Shown here: one piece after another, positions 27,417 to 36,010 of the stretch | Position numbering within the stretch: the first letter of the stretch is position 1 | How the letters are laid out: each line of letters starts with the position of its first letter | DNA from: Noviherbaspirillum aridicola | GTDB taxonomy: Bacteria; Pseudomonadota; Gammaproteobacteria; Burkholderiales; Burkholderiaceae_D | Direction of reading: 5' to 3' | Length of the DNA stretch: 64,000 bases | Assembly: GCF_019656455.1 (NCBI RefSeq) | Contig: NZ_BPMK01000005.1 | Span: 163,784-227,783 of the forward strand | Position numbers and translations under genes: made by a program | Notes under the pieces: model-generated | Databases searched by the model: none | Told to the model about the DNA's origin: nothing | Seen by the model: only the letters and a program-made list of their open reading frames with translations

Positions 27417-29012
27417 ATGACAATCCGTTTCCGTCTGCTGGCCGCGGCGCTCGCTATCGCCTGCGCCGCTCCTGCCGCCGCGCAGGAAGGCGTCGGCCGT
27501 TTCGATATCTCCGGTTTTCAGGTCGAGGCCAATACGCTGCTCGAACCCGCTGTCGTCGAGCGCCTGCTCGTACCCTTCACCGGTCGCGCCCGCGATTTCG
27601 GCGATGTGCAGATGGCGCTCGAGGCGCTGGAGGCGGAGTACCGCCGGCGCGGTTACAGCGTGGTCCAGGTGGCGCTGCCCGAGCAGGAGCTCAACGATGG
27701 CGTGGTCAGGCTGCGCGTGGTCGAGACCCGCGTGGGCAAGGTGCGCGTCGAGGGCAACAGCGCATTCGACGAAGCCAACATCCGCGCCAGCGTGCCCGGC
27801 CTGCGGGAAGGGCGGTCGCCCAATCTCACCGAGGTCTCCTCGAGCCTGCGCCTGGCCAATGAAAACCCGGCCAAGAAGACGACTCTGCAGTTGCAGTCGG
27901 GCGCCGGCGAAGACGAAGTCGACGCCGTGCTCAAGGTGGCCGACGACAAGCCCTGGCGGATGGCGGCATCGGTCGACAATGCGGGCAACCGCGCCACCGG
28001 CGAGGCACAGCTGACAGTCCAGTATCAGCATGCCAACCTCGGCGGACGGGATCATGTGATGAGCCTGCAGTACACGACCTCGATCGAGAATCCCAGCGAT
28101 GTGAGCGTGTATGGCGTCGGCTATCACATTCCGCTGTACGGCATCGGGGATTCGGTCGATTTGTTTGCCAGCTATTCGGATGTCAACTCCGCGAGCGTCA
28201 TTGCCGGCATCCTGAATCTCAGCGTCACCGGGAAGGGCACGGTACTCGGCGCGCGCTACAACCAGTTACTCGCCCGAGCCGGTGACTACGAGTCACGCCT
28301 GAGCTACGGTATCGATCACAAGGATTTCCGCAACAGTACGCGCTTGTCCTTCACGACCCCCGGGGAGACCGCCAGAGACAGCCGCGACGTGACGGTCCAT
28401 CCTCTCAGCATCGCCTACACCGGCAACTGGGCGGCGGACGGCAGCGAAGTCAGCTTCGGCATCAGTGCGGCGCGCAACCTGCCGGGCGGCGACAAGGGCG
28501 GCAGCGATGACTTCGAACTGGCCCGCCCCGGCGCCGACAAGCACTACAAGATCGTGCGATACAACGCCTCCTTCGGCAAGGCCTTGCCTCAGGACTGGCA
28601 GCTCCGTTTCAGCCTTTCGGGACAGGAGACCCGTGATGCGCTGGTGCCGGGCGAGCAGTTCGGCGCCGGCGGCGCGACGACGGTGCGAGGCTTCGACGAG
28701 CGTGACGCCTCCGGCGATACCGGCCGCCTGTTCAGCGCGGAAATCTACACGCCCAATCTCTGCGGCGCGCTCCAGCAGGCCGCCGCGCAATGCCGCGCGC
28801 TCGCGTTCTTCGATACCGCCAGCCTGCATCGCAACAAGGCGCTGCCGGGCGAGCAGCGCAACCCGTCGATCGGCAGCGTCGGCCTCGGCTTCCGGCTCGC
28901 GCTCGGCAAGACGCTCGCCCTGCAGCTCGACTACGGCCATGTGGTCGACGGCGGCGCCAGCAAGTCGGATGGCGATCACCGCGTTCATGCGAAGCTGGGG
29001 ATAAGCTACTGA
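27417..29012 (+). CDS. two-partner secretion outer-membrane transporter (FhaC/ShlB/HecB family)
   Basis: 531 aa. Signal peptide residues 1-22 (ending AAAQ), two POTRA domains (about 28-105 and 106-180; the second starts VGKVRVEGNSAFDEANIR), and a 16-strand beta barrel to the C-terminal Tyr of LGISY. The barrel carries the hallmark of conserved loop L6 as GATTVRGFDER (VRGF/Y motif). It moves the exoprotein encoded 96 bp downstream across the outer membrane. First gene of a three-gene unit with the FHA-like exoprotein and a FecR-domain protein. Confidence 0.93.
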   Translation: MTIRFRLLAAALAIACAAPAAAQEGVGRFDISGFQVEANTLLEPAVVERLLVPFTGRARDFGDVQMALEALEAEYRRRGYSVVQVALPEQELNDGVVRLRVVETRVGKVRVEGNSAFDEANIRASVPGLREGRSPNLTEVSSSLRLANENPAKKTTLQLQSGAGEDEVDAVLKVADDKPWRMAASVDNAGNRATGEAQLTVQYQHANLGGRDHVMSLQYTTSIENPSDVSVYGVGYHIPLYGIGDSVDLFASYSDVNSASVIAGILNLSVTGKGTVLGARYNQLLARAGDYESRLSYGIDHKDFRNSTRLSFTTPGETARDSRDVTVHPLSIAYTGNWAADGSEVSFGISAARNLPGGDKGGSDDFELARPGADKHYKIVRYNASFGKALPQDWQLRFSLSGQETRDALVPGEQFGAGGATTVRGFDERDASGDTGRLFSAEIYTPNLCGALQQAAAQCRALAFFDTASLHRNKALPGEQRNPSIGSVGLGFRLALGKTLALQLDYGHVVDGGASKSDGDHRVHAKLGISY

Positions 29013-29108
29013 AAAAGTAGCATCTGAGCGACGGAAACACGATTAATTCAGGAAATGCGCTTCTGCCCATCACAAGTGGAATGAAACGCAGCGGATGAAG
29101 GGGGAAAC

Positions 29109-31733
29109 ATGAAGACCAGAACTCGTGCCAGCAGCCTGCGGAAGGCCCCGGCATTGCGCTGCCGGCTGCTGCCGCTGTTGATCGCAGGCTGCTTCAGTCC
29201 GGCGGCGTGGGCCAATCCCCAGGGCGCGCAGGTCGTCAACGGGCAGGTCGGGTTCCAGCAGCAGGGCGGCGTGCTGTCCGTGACCAACACGCCGGGTTCG
29301 ATCATCAACTGGCAGAGCTTTTCCATCAACCCGGGAGAGACGACCCGCTTCATCCAGCAGAGCGCGGCGAGTGCGGTGCTCAACCGCGTCGTCGGCCAGG
29401 ATCCGTCGAAGATCCTCGGCACACTGCAGTCCAACGGCAAGGTCTTCCTGATCAATCCCAACGGCATCCTGTTCGGCCAGGGCGCGCGGATCGACGTCAA
29501 CGGTCTCATCGCATCGACGCTCAACCTCAGCAATGAAGACTTCCTGAGAGGGAAGATGAACTTCACCGCCACGGGATCGGCCGGCGCCATCAGCAATCAG
29601 GGCACCATCGTCACACCGTCGGGCGGGCAGGTGTACCTGGTCGCTCCGAACATCGAAAACAGCGGCATCATCCATTCGCCGAAGGGCGATGTGCTGCTTG
29701 CGGCCGGTCACACGGTGCAGCTGGTCGATTCGAGCAATCCCAATCTGCAGGTGGTCGTCAGCGCACCGGAGAATCAAGCGCTCAACCTGGGCCAGATCAT
29801 TACCGAGGGCGGACGCACCGGGATCTATGGCGCCCTGATCAAACAGCGCGGCGTGGTGAACGCCGACAGCGCCGTGGTCGGCGAGAACGGCAAGATCGTC
29901 TTCAAGGCCAGCCGGGACACGCTGCTGGAGGCGGGCAGCGTGACCAGCGCGACCGGCGCCGGCAAGGGCGGCGACATCCAGGTGCTGGGCGACCGCGTCG
30001 GGCTGATGGCGGATGCGAGGGTCGACGCCAGCGGCCGGACCGGCGGCGGTACCGTCCTGGTCGGCGGCGACTACAAGGGCGGCAATGCGCAGGTGCAGAA
30101 TGCGAAGCGCACCTATGTGTCGGCCGACGCGAGCATCAGGGCGGATGCGGTCAATGAGGGCGATGGCGGCAAGGTGATCGTCTGGGGTGACGAGACCACG
30201 CGGGTACACGGCAGCATCAGTGCGCGCGGTGGGGCAGCGCTTGGGAACGGCGGCTTTATCGAGACCTCGGGAGGAAAACTGGATATTCAGGGAGTACGGA
30301 TCGACACACGAGCGCCTCGTGGAAAGTTCGGACAGTGGCTCATTGATCCGACCAATATCAGGGTGGCCGATACTGCCGCAACAGACCCAAACTTCAGCTA
30401 CATTCGACCAGCTGATTTGAGCGGCGCACAGTCGGACGTGCAACTGGTCGCCCCCAACGACATCGAATTCTTGTCGCCGGTCGCATTGGTGAACCCGGGA
30501 ATTGGCCTGACTGCCGACGCGGGGCACGACATCAGAGTGCGTGCAAATATCAGCACATCGGGTGGCGACGTACGTTTGCGGACGGGGAATGAAGGTTCGG
30601 TTTTTATCGACGCGCAGATCAACGTCGGTAGCGGCCACGTGGATTTCGTTGCGGACCATCTCGCCCTCAATGCGATGGTGTACGCAAAGGAGGCGAGCAT
30701 CCGTCCATCCTCCAACGGGCGGTCAATCACTGTTGGCCAGGCCAACTGCTTCATAGAGAAATGCCTGAGCATCACAAACCTGCACCGTGTCGCCGCCGAG
30801 ACCATAGGAATAGGCTACGACCCGCTTGACGACTACTACGACGACAACCCTTCCTCTGCCCTTCGCTACAACAACTATGGTGAATCGCCTTATTACTATG
30901 ACTATGGTTATGCCGGCCCCATACATGTAGCAGGCATTACCAATACAGGAAGGGGGGCGATTTCCGACCGCAACGGGGTTACCAAACTCATAGGCCTGCT
31001 GACGGACAGCCAGGTGACACAAAGCGGGGCCATCAACGTTGATACTTTGGGGGTCCTGGCGGGGGGAGACGTCCAGCTTAATCACAGCGGCAACAGGGTC
31101 TCGCGTGTGTTCGGGACTGCATGGGACGGAAATTTCACCTTCTCGAACCTGGGCCAACTGAGTATCGGGGCACCATCCGGCTTTGATTTTCTGTCCGACA
31201 TACTGGGCATCTGGGCCAGTGGCAATATCACCGTTTCAAACGTTGGTCACCTTATTGTGGATAGTAACGCCATCGTGTGGGCGGGCAGCGGCGCCATCAG
31301 CATGATCGCGCACAGCCCGTTAACCGTGAACGGGACAGTTTTGGCAGGGGCCGGTCCGATCAGGCTTGAAGCCGCCTCCAGCGGCAGTCGCACTGATGTC
31401 CTGACCATCAACGGAACAGTGCTGAGCACCGAAGGCAAGATCGATCTGGTGGCAGGTGCAGGTATCGTCATAAACGGGTATGTCGAGGGTACCGAAGTTT
31501 CGCAAAAGGTTGGCCAGACTTCTCTGCAGTCCACTCAGGCCTCGGAAACCGTAAACGGGGTCATGACAGCTGTCGTCCAAGCAACGCGGGCGGTGGCCGA
31601 CATGACGCGGCCCGACGACACGCTGTTCGCCCCGGTCGACAAGGAAGAAAAGAAGGAAGAAAAGACCGCCGCCGCGGACAAGAACGATGGAGCGAAGAAA
31701 AATGACTCAGGCAAGAAGCTGTACTGCAATTAA
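29109..31733 (+). CDS. FHA-type two-partner secretion exoprotein
   Basis: 874 aa. Signal peptide about residues 1-35 (PLLIAGCFSPAAWA), then the TPS haemagglutination domain (about 40-290) with VFLINPNGILFGQGARIDVNGLIAST, the NPNGI/L secretion signature. A beta-helix stalk follows, then a passenger (about 380-830) that is AT-richer, uses many A/T-ending codons and includes a Tyr/Asp-rich stretch at about residues 570-605 (DPLDDYYDD, then SPYYYDYGYAG). The tail is Lys/Glu/Asp-rich and ends KKLYCN. It should be exported through the transporter encoded upstream. Short for an FHA, so the product is probably a small adhesin or surface-anchored protein; binding target unknown. The 3' end overlaps the FecR gene. 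Confidence 0.9.
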   Translation: MKTRTRASSLRKAPALRCRLLPLLIAGCFSPAAWANPQGAQVVNGQVGFQQQGGVLSVTNTPGSIINWQSFSINPGETTRFIQQSAASAVLNRVVGQDPSKILGTLQSNGKVFLINPNGILFGQGARIDVNGLIASTLNLSNEDFLRGKMNFTATGSAGAISNQGTIVTPSGGQVYLVAPNIENSGIIHSPKGDVLLAAGHTVQLVDSSNPNLQVVVSAPENQALNLGQIITEGGRTGIYGALIKQRGVVNADSAVVGENGKIVFKASRDTLLEAGSVTSATGAGKGGDIQVLGDRVGLMADARVDASGRTGGGTVLVGGDYKGGNAQVQNAKRTYVSADASIRADAVNEGDGGKVIVWGDETTRVHGSISARGGAALGNGGFIETSGGKLDIQGVRIDTRAPRGKFGQWLIDPTNIRVADTAATDPNFSYIRPADLSGAQSDVQLVAPNDIEFLSPVALVNPGIGLTADAGHDIRVRANISTSGGDVRLRTGNEGSVFIDAQINVGSGHVDFVADHLALNAMVYAKEASIRPSSNGRSITVGQANCFIEKCLSITNLHRVAAETIGIGYDPLDDYYDDNPSSALRYNNYGESPYYYDYGYAGPIHVAGITNTGRGAISDRNGVTKLIGLLTDSQVTQSGAINVDTLGVLAGGDVQLNHSGNRVSRVFGTAWDGNFTFSNLGQLSIGAPSGFDFLSDILGIWASGNITVSNVGHLIVDSNAIVWAGSGAISMIAHSPLTVNGTVLAGAGPIRLEAASSGSRTDVLTINGTVLSTEGKIDLVAGAGIVINGYVEGTEVSQKVGQTSLQSTQASETVNGVMTAVVQATRAVADMTRPDDTLFAPVDKEEKKEEKTAAADKNDGAKKNDSGKKLYCN

Positions 31734-32583
31734 GGCGCTGTCGCTGCTGGCGTCGGCCTTCGCTGCCTTCGGCGCTGCCGGCTCCGCCCATGCCGGGAAG
31801 CAGGCCGGCACCGTGGTCAATCTCAACGGTCCGCTGCTGGCGAAGAAGGGCGACGGCACGGTCAAGGTGCTGTCGCTGAAATCGGCGGTGGAAGAGGGCG
31901 ATGTGCTGGTCACCGAAAAGGCGACCTATGCCCGCATCCGTTTCATCGACGACAGCGAGATCACGCTGCGGCCGAACACGCAGCTCAAGGTCGAGAGCTT
32001 CAGTTTCGAGGAAGCGCGGCCTGAAAAGGACAGCGCCGCCTTCAACCTGGTCAAGGGCGGTCTGCGGGCGGTGACCGGCGCGCTCGGCAAGCGCAACAAT
32101 GAACGCTTCGGCATGAATACGCCGACGGCGACGATCGGCATCCGCGGAACCACCTTCGTCGCCGAATACGTCGCGCCGGAACCCGCCGCGGCCGCGGCCT
32201 GGGGCCGGGCGACGGTGGCGTCGGCAGCGGATTACGGCCATGCGCTGCCGGTCGCGGACAGCCGTTGGCACGGCGCGCCGCTTGAAATGCTGCCGATGCG
32301 CCTGGCGCAGGCGGCGCCCGTTCCAACGCAGGCAGGCCGTGCGCCCGGCCTTTACGTGCAGGTGCTCGACGGGATGATCAACGTGCGCAACAGCGCGGGC
32401 GGGGTCGACTTCCGCGCTGGTCAGTTCGGCTTCGCGCCGAGCGCGGGTCAGTTGCCGCTGGTGCTGCCGGCCAATCCGGGCATGCAGTTCTCGCCGCCGC
32501 CGGCCTTTTCGTCGTCGACCGGGCCGCAGGGTGGGGCGGGCAAGGACAGCGACGCCGAGGGCGTCGACTGCGAGGTGCGCTGA
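31702..32583 (+). CDS. FecR-domain secreted protein
   Basis: 293 aa from the ATG at 31702 (GGAG 9 nt upstream); an in-frame ATG at 31687 is possible. Signal peptide about residues 1-30 (LLASAFAAFGAAGSAHA). The FecR domain (about 50-160) is clear: VLVTEKATYARIRFIDDSEI, LRPNTQLKVE, KGGLRAVTGALG, NTPTATIGIRGTTF. The C-terminal half is Ala/Pro-rich with a second short beta segment (LYVQVLDGMINVRN) and ends DCEVR. Classical FecR spans the membrane and controls a sigma factor; here there is a cleavable signal, no second membrane helix, and no sigma factor in the window, so an anti-sigma role is doubtful. It overlaps the exoprotein gene by 32 bp, so the two are coupled. Confidence 0.88.
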   Translation: MTQARSCTAIKALSLLASAFAAFGAAGSAHAGKQAGTVVNLNGPLLAKKGDGTVKVLSLKSAVEEGDVLVTEKATYARIRFIDDSEITLRPNTQLKVESFSFEEARPEKDSAAFNLVKGGLRAVTGALGKRNNERFGMNTPTATIGIRGTTFVAEYVAPEPAAAAAWGRATVASAADYGHALPVADSRWHGAPLEMLPMRLAQAAPVPTQAGRAPGLYVQVLDGMINVRNSAGGVDFRAGQFGFAPSAGQLPLVLPANPGMQFSPPPAFSSSTGPQGGAGKDSDAEGVDCEVR

Positions 32584-32590
32584 GCGGGCA

Positions 32591-32613
32591 GCCGGCCGGG
32601 GCCGCCGGCCGGC
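32591..32613. terminator. GC hairpin between convergent genes
   Basis: GCCGGCCGG, 5-nt loop, CCGGCCGGC: perfect 9-bp stem exactly between the stops of the FecR gene and the GspE gene. There is no U-run, so termination is uncertain. Confidence 0.35.
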
Positions 32614-32619
32614 ATGCCG

Positions 32620-34992
32620 TTACTTGATGCAGACCGCGCGCACCTGCTTGATGTCGGTGATGCCGGACAGGACTTTTTCGATGCCGTCCATCTTCAGCGT
32701 CAGCATGCCGTCCTCGAGTGCGGCCGCCAGCAGGACGGCGACCCGGCTGTGTTCCTGGATCAGGCGCTTGAGCTTGTCCGAGCCGACCATGAGTTCATGC
32801 AGGCCGACGCGGCCCTTGTAGCCGCCGCTGCATTCGTCGCAGCCGACCGCCTTGTACAGCCTGAAGCGGCCGCTGCCGTCGGCATAGCGTTCGCTCCAGC
32901 GCAGCAGCACTTCCTGCTGCGCTTCCTTCGGATTCTTCCTGAACGATTCCGTCTGCCTGAGTTCTTCGCAGTACTCGGCCAGCAGCGCCTGCAGTTCATC
33001 GTCGGAAGGCTCGTAGGCGAGCTTGCATTTGCCGCACAGCCGCTTGGCGAGGCGCTGCGCCAGCACGCCGAGCAGCGCGTCGGCGAAGTTGAACGGGTCC
33101 ATGCCCATGTCGAGCAGGCGCACGATGGATTCCGGCGCGCTGTTGGTATGCAGCGTGGAAAACACGAGGTGGCCGGTCAGCGAGGCTTCGATGCCCATGG
33201 CGACGGTTTCCTTGTCGCGCATTTCACCGACCATGATGATGTCGGGATCGGCACGCAGGAAGGCGCGCATCGCGGTGGCGAAGTCGAGGCCGCTCTTGCG
33301 GTTGACCTGCACCTGGCGCAGGCCCTTCTGCGTGATTTCCACCGGGTCCTCGGCGGTCCAGATCTTGGTCTCGGGCGTGTTCAGGTGGTTCAGCACGGAG
33401 TGCAGCGTGGTGGTCTTGCCGGAGCCGGTCGGCCCGCAGACGAAGAACAGGCCGTAGGGCTTGCCGACCACCGCCTTGAGCCGCTCCAGGTTGTGCGGCA
33501 GCACACCCAGCTTGTCTAGCGGGATGGGTTCGCCGGCGGCCAGGATGCGCATGACGATGTCTTCCACGCCGCCCGCCGAGGGCACGGTCGCGACCCGCAG
33601 TTCGATGTCGAGCGGGCCGAATTTCTTGAACTTGATCTTGCCGTCCTGCGGCTTGCGGCGCTCCGAGATGTCAAGATCGCACATGATCTTGATGCGCGCC
33701 GCGATGGCGCTGCGGTAGCTGGCGGGGATTTCGATATAGGGTTCGAGCGAGCCGTCCTTGCGGAAGCGGATGATCGTCTTTTCCTTGCCCGGCCGCGGCT
33801 CGATGTGGATGTCGGAGGCGCCCTGGCGGTAGGCGTCGACGATGACCTTGTTGACCAGTTTGACCAGTTCGTTCTCGGCGGCGGCCGACAGCTCCGCCTC
33901 GGACACCTCGCCGTCTTCGTCGATGTCCTCCATGCCGGACAGCAGGTCGCCGACCGAGGCCAGGTCGCTCTCGGCGCCGAAGAACTGGTCGACCGTCTGC
34001 CGGAATTCGGCGTTGGTGGTGGCGCGATAATTCAGCTTCGCCTTGGGGAAGATGCTGTTGATCAGGCGGGCATGCTTGACCTGTTCCGGATCGGTGGCGA
34101 GCACCACGATGCCGTCCGGGCCTTCCTCGATCGGCAGCCACTGGCTCTGCTCGACGAATTCCCGCTTGAGGTTCTTGAGCAGGTCGACCGGCTTGACGCG
34201 GTCGGCCTTGAAGGGCTCGTAGGGCACGCCGAAGAACTTGCCGAGCGCGCGGCCGATGTCCTGCTGCCTGACCTGGAATTCGCGCACCAGCACCGCTTCC
34301 AGGTCGTCGCTCTTGCGCCGCGCGGAGCGGGCGGCGAGTTCGAGCTCGCCCGCCGACAGCACGGCTTCCGCCACCAGCTGATCGTATTTCGAGCGGACCA
34401 GCGCCGCCGGTCGGGTGCGCTGGGTATAGGCGATGGCGAGCGTCTTGCACAGTTCGCGCAGGCCGTCCTCGGCAATGGCGGAGAAGGTGCTGCCTTCCCG
34501 GTTGTTGATCAGCTGGACCACGCCCAGCAGTTCATTGCTGCGCTCGTCGATGAAGGGCGCGACCAGCATCTGCTGCGTGCGGTAGCCGGTGCGGCGATCC
34601 ACTTCGCGCAGGAAGCGCAGCTCGGGGGAATGGCGCTTGAGTTCGGCGTCGTCGTAGACGTCCTGGATGTTGACCAGCTTCCTGGTCAGGGCCACGTAGC
34701 CCGCGACGCTCTGGTCGGAGATCGGCAGCCTGAGCTGGTTCACCGAGTTGAGGCCGGTCTTGATCTTGGAAACGATCGAGGTCTTGTCTTCGGCGACGGC
34801 GTAGATCGTCAGGCGGTCGGCGAAGAACAGGTCGCAGATATCCTGCGACAGGTCGAGCATGATTTCGTCGACATTGGCGGTCGCATGGATCTTGTTCGTC
34901 ACCGCCTGCAGCTTGCGCATGAAGTTCAGGCGGATGTTCACGTCATCCGGTTGTTCGTTGCCTCTTACGGGGTTGCCGAGAACAGCGCTCAT
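32620..34992 (-). CDS. GAF-domain GspE/PulE-type secretion ATPase
   Basis: 790 aa from the ATG at 34992. Residues about 25-185 are a GAF domain (DLSQDICDLFFADRLTIYAVA, then LVAPFIDERSNELLGVVQLIN). About 215-340 resembles the GspE N-terminal domain, and about 400-790 is the type II secretion/type IV pilus assembly ATPase: Walker A GPTGSGKTTTLHS (Lys526), Asp box AEDPVE, Walker B-like LRADPDIIMVGEMRD, and a zinc site with CGKC and CDEC. The combination GAF plus GspE suggests ligand-controlled ATPase activity. No pilus or type II secretion genes are in the window, so it is an orphan. It is divergent from the cyclic-nucleotide operon starting at 35236. Confidence 0.92.
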   Translation of the reverse strand: MSAVLGNPVRGNEQPDDVNIRLNFMRKLQAVTNKIHATANVDEIMLDLSQDICDLFFADRLTIYAVAEDKTSIVSKIKTGLNSVNQLRLPISDQSVAGYVALTRKLVNIQDVYDDAELKRHSPELRFLREVDRRTGYRTQQMLVAPFIDERSNELLGVVQLINNREGSTFSAIAEDGLRELCKTLAIAYTQRTRPAALVRSKYDQLVAEAVLSAGELELAARSARRKSDDLEAVLVREFQVRQQDIGRALGKFFGVPYEPFKADRVKPVDLLKNLKREFVEQSQWLPIEEGPDGIVVLATDPEQVKHARLINSIFPKAKLNYRATTNAEFRQTVDQFFGAESDLASVGDLLSGMEDIDEDGEVSEAELSAAAENELVKLVNKVIVDAYRQGASDIHIEPRPGKEKTIIRFRKDGSLEPYIEIPASYRSAIAARIKIMCDLDISERRKPQDGKIKFKKFGPLDIELRVATVPSAGGVEDIVMRILAAGEPIPLDKLGVLPHNLERLKAVVGKPYGLFFVCGPTGSGKTTTLHSVLNHLNTPETKIWTAEDPVEITQKGLRQVQVNRKSGLDFATAMRAFLRADPDIIMVGEMRDKETVAMGIEASLTGHLVFSTLHTNSAPESIVRLLDMGMDPFNFADALLGVLAQRLAKRLCGKCKLAYEPSDDELQALLAEYCEELRQTESFRKNPKEAQQEVLLRWSERYADGSGRFRLYKAVGCDECSGGYKGRVGLHELMVGSDKLKRLIQEHSRVAVLLAAALEDGMLTLKMDGIEKVLSGITDIKQVRAVCIK

Positions 34993-35235
34993 GTCATTTT
35001 GTCCATTCTGTGCGCGGCATGCCGGCGCTACGCGATGCCCGCCATCATAAAGGATCGCGGCCGCAAAAAATATCCCATACCCGTGTGGTGACCCGGGACC
35101 CGGCGGATGCCGCAAGCGCGCCGATTCGTTCTACAATCGCCGGGAAAAATGCAAAGGGAGGAAGCACATGCAGACAAGGGCATGCGCAGCGGCGCTGCGG
35201 CGCGCGATGCGGCACGGCCAAGAGAGCGCCGCGCC

Positions 35236-36003
35236 ATGAGGCTGCAGGTGCTCGGCTGCGCCGGCGGCATCGGCGGCAGGGAATCGTCCACCACCAGCCT
35301 GCTGGTGGACGACGATATCCTGCTCGATGCGGGCACCGGCGTGGCCTCCCTCGACCTCGACCGCCTGGTGCGGATCGACCATGTGTTCCTCACGCACAGC
35401 CATCTCGATCATGTCGCCGGTCTTGCGTTCCTGGTGGATGCCGTGCTCGGCAAGCGCGAGGGAGCGATCACGGTGCATGCGTCGGCGCGCGTGATCGAGG
35501 CCCTGAAAAGGCATCTGTTCAACTGGGTGCTGTGGCCGGATTTCGCGACGATTCCCGATGCCGACGATCCCATCCTGCGCTGGTCCGAGATCCTGCCCGG
35601 CGAACCGGTCCGGCTAGGGGGCCGGCGCGTCTCGCCGCACACGGTCAGCCACACGGTCGGCTCGCTCGCCTACATGGTCGACAACGGCCGCGGCGGCTTC
35701 CTGTTCACCGGCGACATGTGCAGCACGCCCGGGCTGTGGCGCGCGATGCGCGAAGAGAGCCTGCTGCGCAAGGTGATCGTGGACTGTTCCTTCCCCGATG
35801 CCGACCGCGACATCGCCGACCGCTCGCTGCATTTCTGTCCCGCGACGCTGCTGGAAGACATCCGCGGGCTCGCGCCCGAGGTGGAAGTCCTGATCTACCA
35901 CCTCAAGCCGGGGCACGAGGCAAGCATCATGCGCGAGCTACGCGAACAGGGCGGCCAGCGGGTGTTCACCGCGCTCGCCGGGGGCGACGCATTTGCGTTC
36001 TGA
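35236..36003 (+). CDS. MBL-fold 3',5'-cyclic-nucleotide phosphodiesterase (class II type)
   Basis: 255 aa. Begins MRLQVLGCAGGIGG and shows the metallo-beta-lactamase metal motif THSHLDHVAG, then HTVSHTVGSL, the FLFTGDMCSTPGLW aspartate region and the HLKPGH end. This pattern is the class II cAMP/cGMP phosphodiesterase family (PdeA-type). An in-frame ATG at 35107 is less likely because the family starts at MRLQVLG. It is the first gene of an operon: the HD-GYP gene follows after 7 bp and the adenylate cyclase after that. Confidence 0.87.
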   Translation: MRLQVLGCAGGIGGRESSTTSLLVDDDILLDAGTGVASLDLDRLVRIDHVFLTHSHLDHVAGLAFLVDAVLGKREGAITVHASARVIEALKRHLFNWVLWPDFATIPDADDPILRWSEILPGEPVRLGGRRVSPHTVSHTVGSLAYMVDNGRGGFLFTGDMCSTPGLWRAMREESLLRKVIVDCSFPDADRDIADRSLHFCPATLLEDIRGLAPEVEVLIYHLKPGHEASIMRELREQGGQRVFTALAGGDAFAF

Positions 36004-36010
36004 ACACGGC

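Noticed and set aside
31702-32583. FecR protein as a classical anti-sigma factor
   Set aside because: It has a cleavable signal peptide, no second membrane helix and no sigma factor gene nearby.
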